A stretch of 58,020 nucleotides of DNA from an uncultured Alphaproteobacteria bacterium (GCA_934272785.1 CAKQSE010000008.1:1-58020); one strand, 5' to 3'; counted from the stretch's first letter, positions 41,458 through 50,103 are shown. A program made the numbers and translations. The notes: generated from the sequence alone by a model not told the origin.

Positions 41458-42384
41458 ATGACACTGGAAGAAATCACCGCGTTTTTAGAGAAAAATTACC
41501 CGGGACAAAAAATCAAATATCTGGGGCACGGCAGTGATTCTGCGGCGTTTCGTGTCGGGGCACATGTGTTCCGTTTTACATCCAAGGGAATTTCAATCTA
41601 TACGCGCGAAGCGGATATTTGTAATTTCTTGCGCAAATATATAACGGTCCAGATTCCTGATATCAAGATTGTCCAGCGTGACGGATTTCAATATGCGATG
41701 CATGAAATGCTGACTGGGGAAAAGTGGTCATGGCATCGGTTCCAGTTTTCACCACGACGCCAGCGCAACCTGGCGCGGTCGGTGGCGGGATTCTTGGCCG
41801 AATTGCATTCGGTGGATGTGGATGCGATGGGGCGGGCGGTGCCCGAGGTGCGCAATACGATGCCGTATATTGATTTTGATTTGGTCCAAGAATACCTGCG
41901 CCCATATATGTCGGCGCGGTCGCTGGCACGGTTCCGCAAATTTTACGAAAATGTTATAAATGCGCCGGTTGCAAAGTCCGATATGGTGCCGGTGCACATG
42001 GGGGTCAAGGGCGCGAATTCTGTGGTATATCCCGATGGCCGGTTAAAGGGCGTGTTTGACTTTGGTAACTGTGGTATTTATGAACGTGGGCGTGATTTGG
42101 TGTTGTTTTCATTGTCGCGCAATCCGCGCCTGTATCGCCAGGTTTTGCGCGAATACCAGGCGAAAACCGGTGTGCATATTGACCGCCGGCGCATTCGTGA
42201 ATTGGCGTTGGTGGAATTTTTGTGGGCAAAGCGGTGGTATGTTGATGGCACGTTTGTGCCACTGAAAGCGCATTTCTTGCGCCGTAATGTCGGGCTGGTC
42301 CTGATGTATTTCTGGCATATGCCCGAATTTATGAAGCCGTTTGTGCGCTTGATGATAAATATTCGCAGTCGTCGCGCGCAATAG
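41458..42384 (+). CDS. Aminoglycoside-phosphotransferase-fold protein lacking the usual catalytic Asp
   Basis: 308 residues from the ATG at 41458 (MTLEEITAFL); the longer frame upstream runs into the tRNA region. The nucleotide-binding start LGHGSDSAAFRVGAHVFRFT fits the APH/ChoK kinase-like fold. In the catalytic loop HMGVKGAN (180-187) the usual H-G-D-x(4)-N has Gly in place of Asp, while the metal-binding DFG is intact at 201-203 (VFDFGNCGIYERGRDLVLF). It may be a pseudokinase or use another geometry. The C-terminal helices contain FLWAKRWYVDG. The substrate is unknown, and antibiotic resistance should not be assumed. Confidence 0.72.
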   Translation: MTLEEITAFLEKNYPGQKIKYLGHGSDSAAFRVGAHVFRFTSKGISIYTREADICNFLRKYITVQIPDIKIVQRDGFQYAMHEMLTGEKWSWHRFQFSPRRQRNLARSVAGFLAELHSVDVDAMGRAVPEVRNTMPYIDFDLVQEYLRPYMSARSLARFRKFYENVINAPVAKSDMVPVHMGVKGANSVVYPDGRLKGVFDFGNCGIYERGRDLVLFSLSRNPRLYRQVLREYQAKTGVHIDRRRIRELALVEFLWAKRWYVDGTFVPLKAHFLRRNVGLVLMYFWHMPEFMKPFVRLMINIRSRRAQ

Positions 42385-42390
42385 AAAACC

Positions 42391-42421
42391 CCAGGCCGCC
42401 ATTTTGGCGGTCTGGTTTTTT
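42391..42421 (+). terminator. Terminator after the phosphotransferase-fold gene
   Basis: CCAGGCCGCC / GGCGGTCTGG stem, then TTTTTT. Confidence 0.85.
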
Positions 42422-42500
42422 GTGAAATCGTTCCTGTGGTTGTGGGGCGGGGCATTGACGTATAATCATATGGCACAGAGTCCAATAAAGGAGAGTCCAT

Positions 42501-42974
42501 ATGAAAGCCTTTTTTCAATTCATTTTGGCCATGGTGTTGGCATTTATACCCGGCGCAATCGGGATTATGTTCACGCCGCGTGGCGCATCAGATTTGTGGT
42601 ATAACGCACTGGAAAAGTCAATGCTGACGCCAGATGGTTGGGTGTTTGGTGTCGCGTGGACGATATTGTATTTCTTGTTGGGTTTGGCGTTATTCCTGGT
42701 TATTCGTAATACAAAGGCGCGCCAGTCCAAGGTTACCGCGTATTTATTATTCCTGGGCCAGATGGCGTTAAATGCGTTGTGGTCATATTTGTTCTTTGGT
42801 TTGCATATGGCGGGCGCGGCGTTGATTGTGTTGGTCGGTCTGATTATCGTTTCGGCGTTTATGATGCGGGCGTTTCGGCCGTTTAATCGTTGGGCCGGAT
42901 ACCTGGTGTGGCCGTATATCATATGGATGATTTTCGCAACGTATTTAAATGTGATGATTATATGGTTGAATTGA
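42501..42974 (+). CDS. tspO: TspO/MBR family tryptophan-rich sensory protein
   Basis: 157 residues with five transmembrane helices, the TspO fold. Family signatures: FTPRGASDLWYNALEKSMLT, where S/T-x-WY precedes P-x-W (PDGWVFGVAWTILYFLLG), then FLGQMALNALWSYLFFG and the C-terminal WAGYLVWPYIIWMIFATYLN. TspO proteins bind tetrapyrroles and affect their turnover or stress responses. Ribosome-binding site AAAGGAGAG. Flanked by terminators, so monocistronic. Confidence 0.92.
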   Translation: MKAFFQFILAMVLAFIPGAIGIMFTPRGASDLWYNALEKSMLTPDGWVFGVAWTILYFLLGLALFLVIRNTKARQSKVTAYLLFLGQMALNALWSYLFFGLHMAGAALIVLVGLIIVSAFMMRAFRPFNRWAGYLVWPYIIWMIFATYLNVMIIWLN

Positions 42975-42975
42975 T

Positions 42976-43003
42976 AAAAATCCCCGCGTTGCGGGGATTT
43001 TTA
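42976..43003. terminator. Bidirectional terminator between tspO and the ftsB-like gene
   Basis: AAAAATCCCCGC-GTT-GCGGGGATTTTT. Confidence 0.88.
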
Positions 43004-43336
43004 TATCTTTAAAATCTTGAATTTTGCATCGCCGATGTTCAGGTATTTCAGACCCAATTCTTCGACATAATCCGGACTGTAAGATTGCAGTAAATCAATA
43101 TGACGGTTCAGTGTGTCCAATTTCGCCTGTTCTGTGGCCAGTTGTGTCTGCTCGTTCCCCAGACGCCATATGTTTATCACAAAATTCTGGACGTTGACCG
43201 CGCCCCAAAATATACGCACAAACATAAACAGGGCAAATGCCGTGGCCAGAACGCCCGCCTTGCCACGCCAGCTGGCCCCCCAGGCGCGCCCGATGAAACC
43301 AAATAAATTTTTGATTTTTTCCTTCATAGATGGCAT
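43001..43336 (-). CDS. FtsB/DivIC-like septum formation initiator
   Basis: 111 residues. A basic cytoplasmic N-terminus, one transmembrane helix (about 27-48), then a coiled coil (NEQTQLATEQAKLDTLNRHI) and the short motif DYVEELGLKYLNIGDAKF, which is typical of the FtsB/DivIC family. These bitopic proteins join FtsL and FtsQ in the divisome. In alphaproteobacteria the gene often lies near eno or pdhA, not seen here. It is divergent from dus with only 10 nt between start codons, so each promoter must lie inside the other gene. An alternative start (MKEK) is 3 codons in. Confidence 0.78.
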   Translation of the reverse strand: MPSMKEKIKNLFGFIGRAWGASWRGKAGVLATAFALFMFVRIFWGAVNVQNFVINIWRLGNEQTQLATEQAKLDTLNRHIDLLQSYSPDYVEELGLKYLNIGDAKFKILKI

Positions 43337-43346
43337 TATATCACAA

Positions 43347-44279
43347 ATGTTTAGTGATAATCAAATTTTTGCTGCGCCACTGGCGGGAATTACCGATCGA
43401 CCGTTTCGGCGGGTCTTGCGCATGTTTGCGCCAAATGCGCCACTGGTGACAGAAATGATTTCGTGTCATTCGTTGGTTGCGGCGCATAAAAATTGCCTGC
43501 GTAATTTTGACCGCTATGATGACGAGGGACCCGTTGGTGCCCAGATTTTCGGTGCCGATGTGTCGCTGATGGCGGATGCGGCGCGGATATTACAGGATAA
43601 TGGCGCGCGCTGGATTGATATAAATATGGGGTGCCCGGTGCCCAAGGTTGCAACGCGTGCCGGGGCAGGGGCGTTTTTGATGCGGGATCATGCGCTGGCC
43701 GGGAAAATTATGGCGGCGGTGGTGCGTGCGGTGGATATTCCGGTGTCGGTGAAAACGCGCCTGGGCTGGGATGACGCGCATCGTGATTGGTGTGAACTGG
43801 TGCACATTGCCGCGGATTCTGGTGTGCGGTTTGCCACGCTGCATGGTCGGACGCGGGCCCAGTTATATGTCGGTCCGGCGGTGCATCCAGATGTGTCAGA
43901 TGCGCCGATTCCAATTATTGCAAATGGTGATATCGCGACCGCGGCGGGGGCGGCTGACATGGAAAAATTGGGCTATGCCGGGGTGATGATTGGGCGCGCG
44001 ATTTTGGGGCGACCGTGGGTCCTGGGGCAAATTGCGGGGTGCGATGTGATGCCGGAAAACGTTGGGCGCGTCGTGCTGGAACATCTGGAATATGCGATTG
44101 AATATTACGGCGCGTCGGTGGCGGTGCCGATGTTCCGCAAACATGCCGCATGGTATTCGGCGGGGCGACCAAATTCGTCAGAATTTCGTATTCGCGTCAA
44201 TCAAATTACTGATGCAGATGCGCTGCGTGATGCAATTCGTGAATTTTGGGGTTGCGGGTCGCAAAATATAGGTTTATGA
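43347..44279 (+). CDS. dus: tRNA-dihydrouridine synthase (DusB-like)
   Basis: 310 residues from the ATG at 43347. It reduces uridine to dihydrouridine in tRNA D-loops, using FMN and NADPH. Landmarks: APLAGITDRPFRRVLRMF at the N-terminus, VGAQIFGADV, the catalytic Cys in DINMGCPVPKV, SVKTRLGWDD, ATLHGRTRAQLYVGPA, IPIIANGDI and GVMIGRAILGRPWVL (FMN phosphate binding). The length fits DusB. rodZ-like gene follows 26 nt later. Confidence 0.93.
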   Translation: MFSDNQIFAAPLAGITDRPFRRVLRMFAPNAPLVTEMISCHSLVAAHKNCLRNFDRYDDEGPVGAQIFGADVSLMADAARILQDNGARWIDINMGCPVPKVATRAGAGAFLMRDHALAGKIMAAVVRAVDIPVSVKTRLGWDDAHRDWCELVHIAADSGVRFATLHGRTRAQLYVGPAVHPDVSDAPIPIIANGDIATAAGAADMEKLGYAGVMIGRAILGRPWVLGQIAGCDVMPENVGRVVLEHLEYAIEYYGASVAVPMFRKHAAWYSAGRPNSSEFRIRVNQITDADALRDAIREFWGCGSQNIGL

Positions 44280-44305
44280 TATGTTGCAACAAGGGATAAA
44301 GAAAT

Positions 44306-45166
44306 ATGAACGAAAATAATACAGAACCACAGGTCGAAATCACAGTTGGCGAAATACTGCGCAATGCGCGCACAACCGGTCGGCGCAAGCGCGAAATACC
44401 GACTATTTCCAAGCAACTGTGTATCCGCGAGGAATTTTTACAGGCATTGGAAGATGGCAATTACACCGTGATTCCAGAACCGGTATATATCCTGGGGTTT
44501 GCGCGTAATTATGCGATGGAATTGGGGTTGAATCCTGATGAAATCGTGGCGAAATTGAAACGTGAAATGGGCCTGGGCAATGAATGCCAGGCGCATTCGG
44601 ACAAGGACGACGGTGCCGATGATTCTGGGGCGTGCAACGTTGCGCATCATGCGCGTCTGACATTTGGTGGCGCGTTGCGTCACGTGGTGCAGTTTGTGCG
44701 CGGTCACTGGATGTGGTTCGCGGGCGCGGTTGTCGCGGCAATCTTGGTTATTGCGGTGGTTGCGGTTGTGTCTGGGGGCAAATCAGACGATGATGCGACC
44801 GCTGTGGCGGATGCACCCGTTGTTGCGACGGTGGTTGAACCAAATTATGCAGTTGCCGTGCGTGAACGCTTTGGCGTGGATAATCGTGACAAGGCCGCCG
44901 TTATTTTACAGGCGATTGATGAATCCTGGGTCAAGGTCGAAGATGGGCGCGGAAACACCGTGTTCAGCCGTGTCTTGGTTCCGGGCGATGTGTATTATGT
45001 CCCATCTGGGACCAGCACCAAGGCAACATTTGGCAATGCCGGTGGCGTAGATATTTGGGTAAATGGTAAATTGGCACCCAAGGCCGGTGCGGATCATACC
45101 CGTAAATCTGGGATTGATTTAAGCCCCGAAAAACTGATATCGGCGACCGCCACCAGTGCCGAGTAA
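44306..45166 (+). CDS. rodZ: RodZ-like cytoskeletal/cell-shape protein
   Basis: 286 residues. The N-terminal helix-turn-helix of the RodZ type (about 12-85) contains VGEILRNARTTGRRK and PEPVYILGFARNYAMELGL. A transmembrane helix lies at about 132-154. The C-terminal periplasmic DUF4115 domain (about 195-265) reads AVILQAIDESWVKVEDGRGN, then LVPGDVYYVPSG and GGVDIWVNGKLAP. RodZ links MreB to the membrane and elongasome. No isoprenoid gene ispG follows, although it does in many genomes. Cotranscribed with dus by position. Confidence 0.88.
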   Translation: MNENNTEPQVEITVGEILRNARTTGRRKREIPTISKQLCIREEFLQALEDGNYTVIPEPVYILGFARNYAMELGLNPDEIVAKLKREMGLGNECQAHSDKDDGADDSGACNVAHHARLTFGGALRHVVQFVRGHWMWFAGAVVAAILVIAVVAVVSGGKSDDDATAVADAPVVATVVEPNYAVAVRERFGVDNRDKAAVILQAIDESWVKVEDGRGNTVFSRVLVPGDVYYVPSGTSTKATFGNAGGVDIWVNGKLAPKAGADHTRKSGIDLSPEKLISATATSAE

Positions 45167-45190
45167 TTATGCGGAATAAATACACACGTT

Positions 45191-45214
45191 CGGGGCGAAA
45201 GAAATTTCGCCCCG
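45191..45214 (+). terminator. Hairpin after rodZ, weak terminator
   Basis: Perfect 10-bp stem CGGGGCGAAA / TTTCGCCCCG with a GAAA tetraloop; only a weak T tract follows. It lies just upstream of the uvrA promoter. Confidence 0.5.
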
Positions 45215-45218
45215 TCTA

Positions 45219-45246
45219 TTGCAATTTTTAATATTTTTTCTATATT
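45219..45246 (+). promoter_or_regulatory. uvrA promoter
   Basis: TTGCAA (45219-45224), 16 nt, TATATT (45241-45246), which ends only 7 nt before the uvrA ATG, so the leader is extremely short or absent. No LexA-type box is obvious. Confidence 0.6.
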
Positions 45247-45253
45247 TAAGACT

Positions 45254-48112
45254 ATGAGTGGAATAATAAAAATTCGCGGCGCGCGCGAAAATAATCTTAA
45301 AAATATTGACCTGGACATACCAAAGAATAAATTGGTGGTCTTGACCGGCGTGTCGGGTTCCGGCAAATCGTCGCTGGCGTTTAACACCATTTATGCCGAG
45401 GGCCAGCGTCGTTATGTCGAATCATTGTCATCATATGCGCGCCAGTTCTTGGATATGCAGAAAAAGCCAGATGTTGATTTAATAGAAGGTCTGGCCCCGG
45501 CAATTTCCATTGAACAGAAAACCACATCAAAAAATCCGCGTTCAACCGTTGGGACGGTGACCGAGATTTATGATTACTTGCGTTTGTTGTGGGCGCGCGT
45601 CGGTGTGCCGCATTCGCCGGTAACAGGCCTGCCGATTAAATCCCAGACAATTGCCGAAATGGTTGATTGGACAATGAAAATTCCGGCGGCAACGCGTATT
45701 TATATCCTGGCCCCGCTGGTGCGGTCGCGCAAGGGTGAATATAAAAAAGAAATCGCATTTTTGATAAAGCAGGGTTACCAGCGTGCGATAATTGACGGTG
45801 AATTGTATGATTTGTCGTCTGTGCCACCATTGGACAAGAATAAAAAGCACGACATATTTGTGATTGTGGACCGTCTGGCCATGCCAGCGGCGGACGCCGA
45901 CAGCAATGCCATTGATGAATTCCGCAGTCGTATGTATGCATCGTTCGAGGGCTCTTTGCGCCTGGTGCCGGGGTCGGTGTTGGTGCGTCGCCTGGACACG
46001 AACGAAGACACGTTGTATTCCCAGAACTATGCGTGCCCGGTCAGTGGTTTTACCGTGCCGAAAATTGAACCGCGTCTGTTTTCTTTTAACGCGCCGTTGG
46101 GGGCGTGCCCGGCGTGCGATGGTTTGGGCGTGCAACTGAATATGTCGCCGGATTTGGTGATACCGGACCCGTCAAAGTCAATCTTGGATGGTGCGATTGC
46201 GCCGTGGTCGCGTGGTGGAATGCTGAGCCAGTTTGACCATCTGTTGGACGCGTTGCATAAAAAATACAAGATTCCGTTGTCAAAGCCGTGGCATACGTTG
46301 ACCGCCGAACAAAAGAATCTGATTCTGTATGGCAGCGGGGACGAGCCTATTAAAATCAATTGGAACGGTTTTGTTTATGAAAAGCCATACGAGGGTGTAA
46401 TCCCGAACATTGAACGTCGCTGGCGCGAATCGGAATCCGAGGCGATGAAGGCCGAACTGGCAAAATACCAGTCGGAAAAGCCGTGTCCGATGTGCCACGG
46501 CAAACGCCTGAATATCCAGGCACTGTGTGTCAAAATCAATGGTTTTGATATTATGGATGCGTGTGATTTGTCGGTTGATGATTCACTGCGCTGGTTCACA
46601 GATTTGCCAAATCATTTGTCCCAAAAAGAAAACGATATCGCGCGCGTAATCCTGCGTGAAATTACGTCGCGCCTGCAATTTTTACAGAACGTGGGCCTGG
46701 GGTATTTAACGTTGTCGCGTATGGCGGGAACCCTGTCCGGGGGCGAGGCGCAGCGTATCCGTCTGGCATCCCAGATTGGCAGCGGCCTGTCCGGCGTGCT
46801 GTATGTATTGGATGAACCGTCAATCGGCCTGCACCAGAGTGATAATGACAAATTGTTGGATACATTGAAAATGTTGCGCGACAAGGATAACACGGTTATC
46901 GTTGTCGAACATGACGAAGACGCCATGCGTGCGGCAGATTACCTGGTCGATATTGGTCGTGGGGCGGGGGTAAATGGTGGTAATGTTGTTGCCGCCGGGA
47001 CGCCACAACAGGTGATGAAATGCCGGGATTCACTGACAGCGCAATATCTGACCGGCAAACGCAAGATAGAGGTTCCAAAAAAGCGTCGCGCCGGCAATGG
47101 CAAGTCAATCACGATTACTGGGGCGCGGGAAAACAACCTGAAAAACATAGATGTGGAATTCCCGCTGGGTAAATTCATCGCGCTGACAGGTGTGTCGGGT
47201 TCGGGTAAATCGACACTGTTGTTGGACACACTGTATCCGGCATTGATGCGCGCGCTGTATAATTCAAAAATTGAAATGGGTGCGCATGACATTATCCGCG
47301 GTATGGAAAACGTGGACAAGGTTGTCGATATTGACCAATCGCCCATCGGGCGCAGCCCGCGCAGCAATCCTGCCACATACACCGGCGTGTTTTCAAATAT
47401 CCGTGATTTCTTTGCCGGCCTGCCCGAGGCCAAGGCCCGTGGATACACATCTGGACGCTTTTCGTTTAACGTCAAGGGCGGCCGGTGCGAGGCATGCCAG
47501 GGTGATGGCCAGATAAAGATTGAAATGAATTTCTTGGCCGATGTGTATGTCGAGTGTGACAAATGCCACGGCGCGCGTTATAATGACGAAACCCTGGCCG
47601 TGAAATACAAGGGCAAATCAATCGCAGATGTATTGAACATGACCGTGGACGAGGCGTATCATCTGTTCATCAATGTGCCCCAGATTTCGCGCAAGCTGGA
47701 ATTACTGAAACGCGTGGGATTGGATTATATTAAATTGGGCCAGAGTTCGCTGGACCTGTCCGGGGGCGAGGCGCAACGTATCAAACTGTCCAAAGAATTG
47801 GCCGCGCGCAGCACGGGCCAGACGATTTATATCCTGGACGAGCCGACAACCGGTCTGCATTTCGAAGATATAAAACTGTTGCTGTCGGTGTTGCATGAAT
47901 TGGTTGATGCTGGAAACACGGTTATCGTGATTGAACATAATTTGGACGTGATTAAAACGGCGGATTGGGTAATTGACCTGGGGCCGACCGGCGGGGCGGG
48001 CGGTGGCCGCGTAATTGCCACCGGTACACCAGAGCAGGTTGCCGCGGTCCCAGAATCACTGACTGGAAAATATTTGCGTCGATATCTGGACAAACCGCAT
48101 ATTGGCAAATAA
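45254..48112 (+). CDS. uvrA: UvrABC excinuclease subunit A
   Basis: 952 residues, full length. UvrA dimers find bulky DNA lesions and load UvrB in nucleotide-excision repair. Two ABC ATPase modules are complete: Walker A GVSGSGKS near 31 and again near 648, signature LSGGEAQRIRLASQIG and LSGGEAQRIKLSKELA, Walker B VLDEPSIGLH and ILDEPTTGLH. Zinc-finger cysteines are visible in CPACDGLG, CPMCHGKR, CEACQGDG and CDKCHGAR. It carries the usual N-terminus IKIRGARENNLKNIDLDIPK. The SRP M-domain gene follows after 27 nt. Confidence 0.97.
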   Translation: MSGIIKIRGARENNLKNIDLDIPKNKLVVLTGVSGSGKSSLAFNTIYAEGQRRYVESLSSYARQFLDMQKKPDVDLIEGLAPAISIEQKTTSKNPRSTVGTVTEIYDYLRLLWARVGVPHSPVTGLPIKSQTIAEMVDWTMKIPAATRIYILAPLVRSRKGEYKKEIAFLIKQGYQRAIIDGELYDLSSVPPLDKNKKHDIFVIVDRLAMPAADADSNAIDEFRSRMYASFEGSLRLVPGSVLVRRLDTNEDTLYSQNYACPVSGFTVPKIEPRLFSFNAPLGACPACDGLGVQLNMSPDLVIPDPSKSILDGAIAPWSRGGMLSQFDHLLDALHKKYKIPLSKPWHTLTAEQKNLILYGSGDEPIKINWNGFVYEKPYEGVIPNIERRWRESESEAMKAELAKYQSEKPCPMCHGKRLNIQALCVKINGFDIMDACDLSVDDSLRWFTDLPNHLSQKENDIARVILREITSRLQFLQNVGLGYLTLSRMAGTLSGGEAQRIRLASQIGSGLSGVLYVLDEPSIGLHQSDNDKLLDTLKMLRDKDNTVIVVEHDEDAMRAADYLVDIGRGAGVNGGNVVAAGTPQQVMKCRDSLTAQYLTGKRKIEVPKKRRAGNGKSITITGARENNLKNIDVEFPLGKFIALTGVSGSGKSTLLLDTLYPALMRALYNSKIEMGAHDIIRGMENVDKVVDIDQSPIGRSPRSNPATYTGVFSNIRDFFAGLPEAKARGYTSGRFSFNVKGGRCEACQGDGQIKIEMNFLADVYVECDKCHGARYNDETLAVKYKGKSIADVLNMTVDEAYHLFINVPQISRKLELLKRVGLDYIKLGQSSLDLSGGEAQRIKLSKELAARSTGQTIYILDEPTTGLHFEDIKLLLSVLHELVDAGNTVIVIEHNLDVIKTADWVIDLGPTGGAGGGRVIATGTPEQVAAVPESLTGKYLRRYLDKPHIGK

Positions 48113-48139
48113 TATATAAAGAAAACAAAGGAGTAAAAA

Positions 48140-48646
48140 ATGTTCGGCTTTGGTAAAAAGAAACAGGAAACTGTCGCGACAGATGACGCCAAACTTAGCG
48201 AGAAAGAATTAAAACAGATGGAAGAAAAAATGCCATCTGGGATGAAGGAAACGGCCCAGCGTATGATGTCGGGTCAATTTGATATGAACGACATGTTGGC
48301 CCAGTTAAAACAGATTAAAAAGATGAGCAATTTCAGCGGTCTGTTGAAAATGGTGCCGGGTATGTCGGGCGCGGTCGCCGCGATGAAGGAAAAAATCAAA
48401 GACGGCAGTGTTGATGCCCAGATAAAGATTCTGGAGGCAATGACCCCCGCCGAACGTGCGGAACCGGACAAGGTATTTGCCAATGCCAAGGCGCGCATTG
48501 CCGAAACCGCGGGCTGCACGGTGCGCGATGTTGAACATATTATCAAGCAGTATAACAAAATGCGTCAACAGATGGCGATGGTGCAACGTATGGGCGGAAT
48601 GGAGGCCATCATGGAACGCATGAAAAAACAAGGTAATTTGGGGTAA
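48140..48646 (+). CDS. Stand-alone SRP54/Ffh M-domain-like protein
   Basis: 168 residues, ribosome-binding site AAAGGAG. From about 50 to 155 it resembles the methionine-rich M domain of Ffh: FDMNDMLAQLKQIKKMSNFS, LLKMVPGMSG, ILEAMTPAERAEPDKVF, ARIAETAGCTVRDVEHIIKQ and a Met-rich end. The N and G (GTPase) domains are absent; instead there is a short charged N-terminus (FGFGKKKQETV). The family M domain normally has S-R-R and R-I-A-x-G-S-G for SRP-RNA binding; here these read NAKARIAETAG, so RNA binding is doubtful. Upstream of it is intact uvrA, with no coding trace of an NG domain. Confidence 0.75.
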   Translation: MFGFGKKKQETVATDDAKLSEKELKQMEEKMPSGMKETAQRMMSGQFDMNDMLAQLKQIKKMSNFSGLLKMVPGMSGAVAAMKEKIKDGSVDAQIKILEAMTPAERAEPDKVFANAKARIAETAGCTVRDVEHIIKQYNKMRQQMAMVQRMGGMEAIMERMKKQGNLG

Positions 48647-48683
48647 TGCGATATTGTGATACGTTCTGCGGAATGACAATAAA

Positions 48684-48761
48684 ATGAAAATACTGAACAA
48701 GAAATTCCGCACTCGCCCTATGACTGTTGCTGGCGCAACGCACACGGGCTCTGCGGAATGA
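48684..48761 (+). CDS. Possible 25-codon leader ORF from a duplicated rlmE start
   Basis: TCTGCGGAATGACAATAAAA precedes an ATG here and again at the rlmE start 85 nt later. Both frames begin MKILNKK, with synonymous differences (ATACTG against ATATTA), so the start region was duplicated and then diverged. The upstream copy runs MKILNKKFRTRPM and ends with the TGA at 48759-48761, inside the repeated leader of the second copy, 7 nt before the rlmE ATG. Translation could couple to rlmE or the copy may be inert. There is no strong ribosome-binding site for either. Confidence 0.35.
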   Translation: MKILNKKFRTRPMTVAGATHTGSAE

Positions 48762-48768
48762 CAATAAA

Positions 48769-49428
48769 ATGAAGATATTAAATAAAAAAATTGCTGCACA
48801 TAAATCATCGGTCGCGTGGCTGCAACGCCAGGCGGCGGATCCGTATGTCGCGCGCGCCCATCGTGATGGATATCGTGCGCGGGCGGCATATAAATTGATT
48901 GAAATGGATGAAAAATTCCACTTCTTGAAAAATGGCCAGGTTGTTGTTGACCTGGGCGCGGCACCGGGATCGTGGACACAATACGTTGTGCGCCAGTATC
49001 CGCGTTCGCGCGTGTTTGCAATGGACTTGCTGGAAATAACGCCAATTCCAGGCGTTGAATTTTACCAGGGCGATTTTACGACCGATGCTGCGCTGGGGTG
49101 GCTGGTGGACAAATTGAATTTGCCAGATGACGCGGCGGGCCACGGCACGGTTGACGTTGTGTTGTCTGATATGGCACCGAACACGGTGGGACATAAAAAG
49201 ACCGACCACTTGCGCCAGATGGTGTTGCTGGAATACGCGTTTGATTTTGCATTGCGCGCGTTAAAGCCGGGCGGGACATTTGTCGCCAAATCGTTCACGG
49301 GCGGCACGACCGGCGAATTGATAAAACAGATAAAGGCAAAATTCGACACGGTGCACCATATAAAGCCGCCTGCCTCGCGCAAGGACAGCGTCGAAATGTT
49401 TATTGTCGCAATGGGATACCATGGATAA
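48769..49428 (+). CDS. rlmE: 23S rRNA 2'-O-ribose methyltransferase RlmE (FtsJ)
   Basis: 219 residues from the ATG at 48769 (MKILNKKIAAHKSSVAWLQR). It methylates the 2'-O of U2552 in 23S rRNA, late in 50S assembly. Motifs: DPYVARAHRDGYRARAAYKL with the first catalytic Lys, SAM-binding VVDLGAAPGSWTQYV, catalytic Asp in LSDMAPNTVG, catalytic Lys in FVAKSFTGG, and Glu in DSVEMFIVA: the K-D-K-E tetrad. Possible in-frame upstream starts would extend into the duplicated leader and are not favoured. Confidence 0.94.
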   Translation: MKILNKKIAAHKSSVAWLQRQAADPYVARAHRDGYRARAAYKLIEMDEKFHFLKNGQVVVDLGAAPGSWTQYVVRQYPRSRVFAMDLLEITPIPGVEFYQGDFTTDAALGWLVDKLNLPDDAAGHGTVDVVLSDMAPNTVGHKKTDHLRQMVLLEYAFDFALRALKPGGTFVAKSFTGGTTGELIKQIKAKFDTVHHIKPPASRKDSVEMFIVAMGYHG

Positions 49429-49453
49429 AAACGCCCCACCGGGGCATTTTTTA
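49427..49453 (+). terminator. Terminator of rlmE
   Basis: GCCCC-ACC-GGGGC stem with AAAA upstream and TTTTTT downstream. Confidence 0.87.
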
Positions 49454-49454
49454 T

Positions 49455-49985
49455 TAGAGAGCAGAGTGTAGAGAGCAGAGAGCAATGGTTGTGTCCGCCG
49501 ATGGCGGACACTTCTTGTTGTCATTTCTGCTCCGGGCCCCGCAAAATCGCAAGATTTTGTGGGTGGGCAAAGGCGGGAATAGGGTCTCTAAAATTACTCC
49601 CACCTATTGTTGCACAATGTTCGTAAAATATGCCCCCCCAAACCACACGCCACCGTCATACCGGCGCAGGCCGGTATCTATTGCCCCGCAGGGTCAAAAA
49701 AGACCACCCCGTCCTGGCGGACACCCCTCCACAGGAGGATAACTTGGACCGCGACAGCCGTAAAATAAAATTCCCCTCTGGCCAGAGGGGTGCACGCGGT
49801 AGCGGGCGGGGTGTCGGTTGCCTATGGATTGCCGCGTTTCGCTCGCAATGACAATTCTTGGGGAATTAGTATTTTATGTCATTGCGAGCCACGTATGTGG
49901 CACGGCAATCTATGCCCCAAAAAATTCACAAAAAATTGTGCCAAATAAAATGGTATAAATCACGCGGAAATCTGGGGAAAAATAC
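49455..49985. repeat. Mosaic intergenic repeat region
   Basis: No gene. Units shared with the other intergenic regions: AGAGAGCAGAG and GAGAGCAATG, a GGGCCCCGCAAAATCG / AAGATTTTGTGGGTGG hairpin, TTGCACAATGTTCGTAAAAT, CCGGCGCAGGCCGG, and CCCCTCTGGCCAGAGGGG. GTCATTGCGAGCCACG at about 49879 leads into CACGGCAATCT and resembles the GTCATTGCGAGC-type palindromes found in many bacteria. It lacks the GTGATANA arms. Confidence 0.7.
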
Positions 49986-50005
49986 CCATAAAACCATGCC
50001 GAAAA

Positions 50006-50103
50006 AAAACGGTGGTTTAGATTAGCGATCCCCTGGGTCAAATAATACCCAGAATTCCGGGGCCAAGTCAAACAAAATCATGCAGAAATTAAACCACCGT
50101 TTT
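50006..50103 (+). promoter_or_regulatory. Nested hairpin leader upstream of the glycine-rich genes
   Basis: Outer 14-bp perfect stem AAAACGGTGGTTTA (50006-50019) with TAAACCACCGTTTT (50090-50103). Inner hairpin CTGGGT/ACCCAG (50033-50052), with CCCC and GGGG near its base. The ribosome-binding site AAGGAGAGG follows 12 nt later. It may be a regulatory leader or an mRNA-stabilising structure. Confidence 0.5.

Noticed and set aside
41115..41464. Reverse open frames around tRNA-Arg
   Set aside because: They translate the antisense of the tRNA (PAGFEPATCGLEIR pattern), a well-known annotation artefact.
41458..42384. Aminoglycoside resistance gene
   Set aside because: Only the general fold is visible and the catalytic Asp is missing, so a resistance call is not supported.
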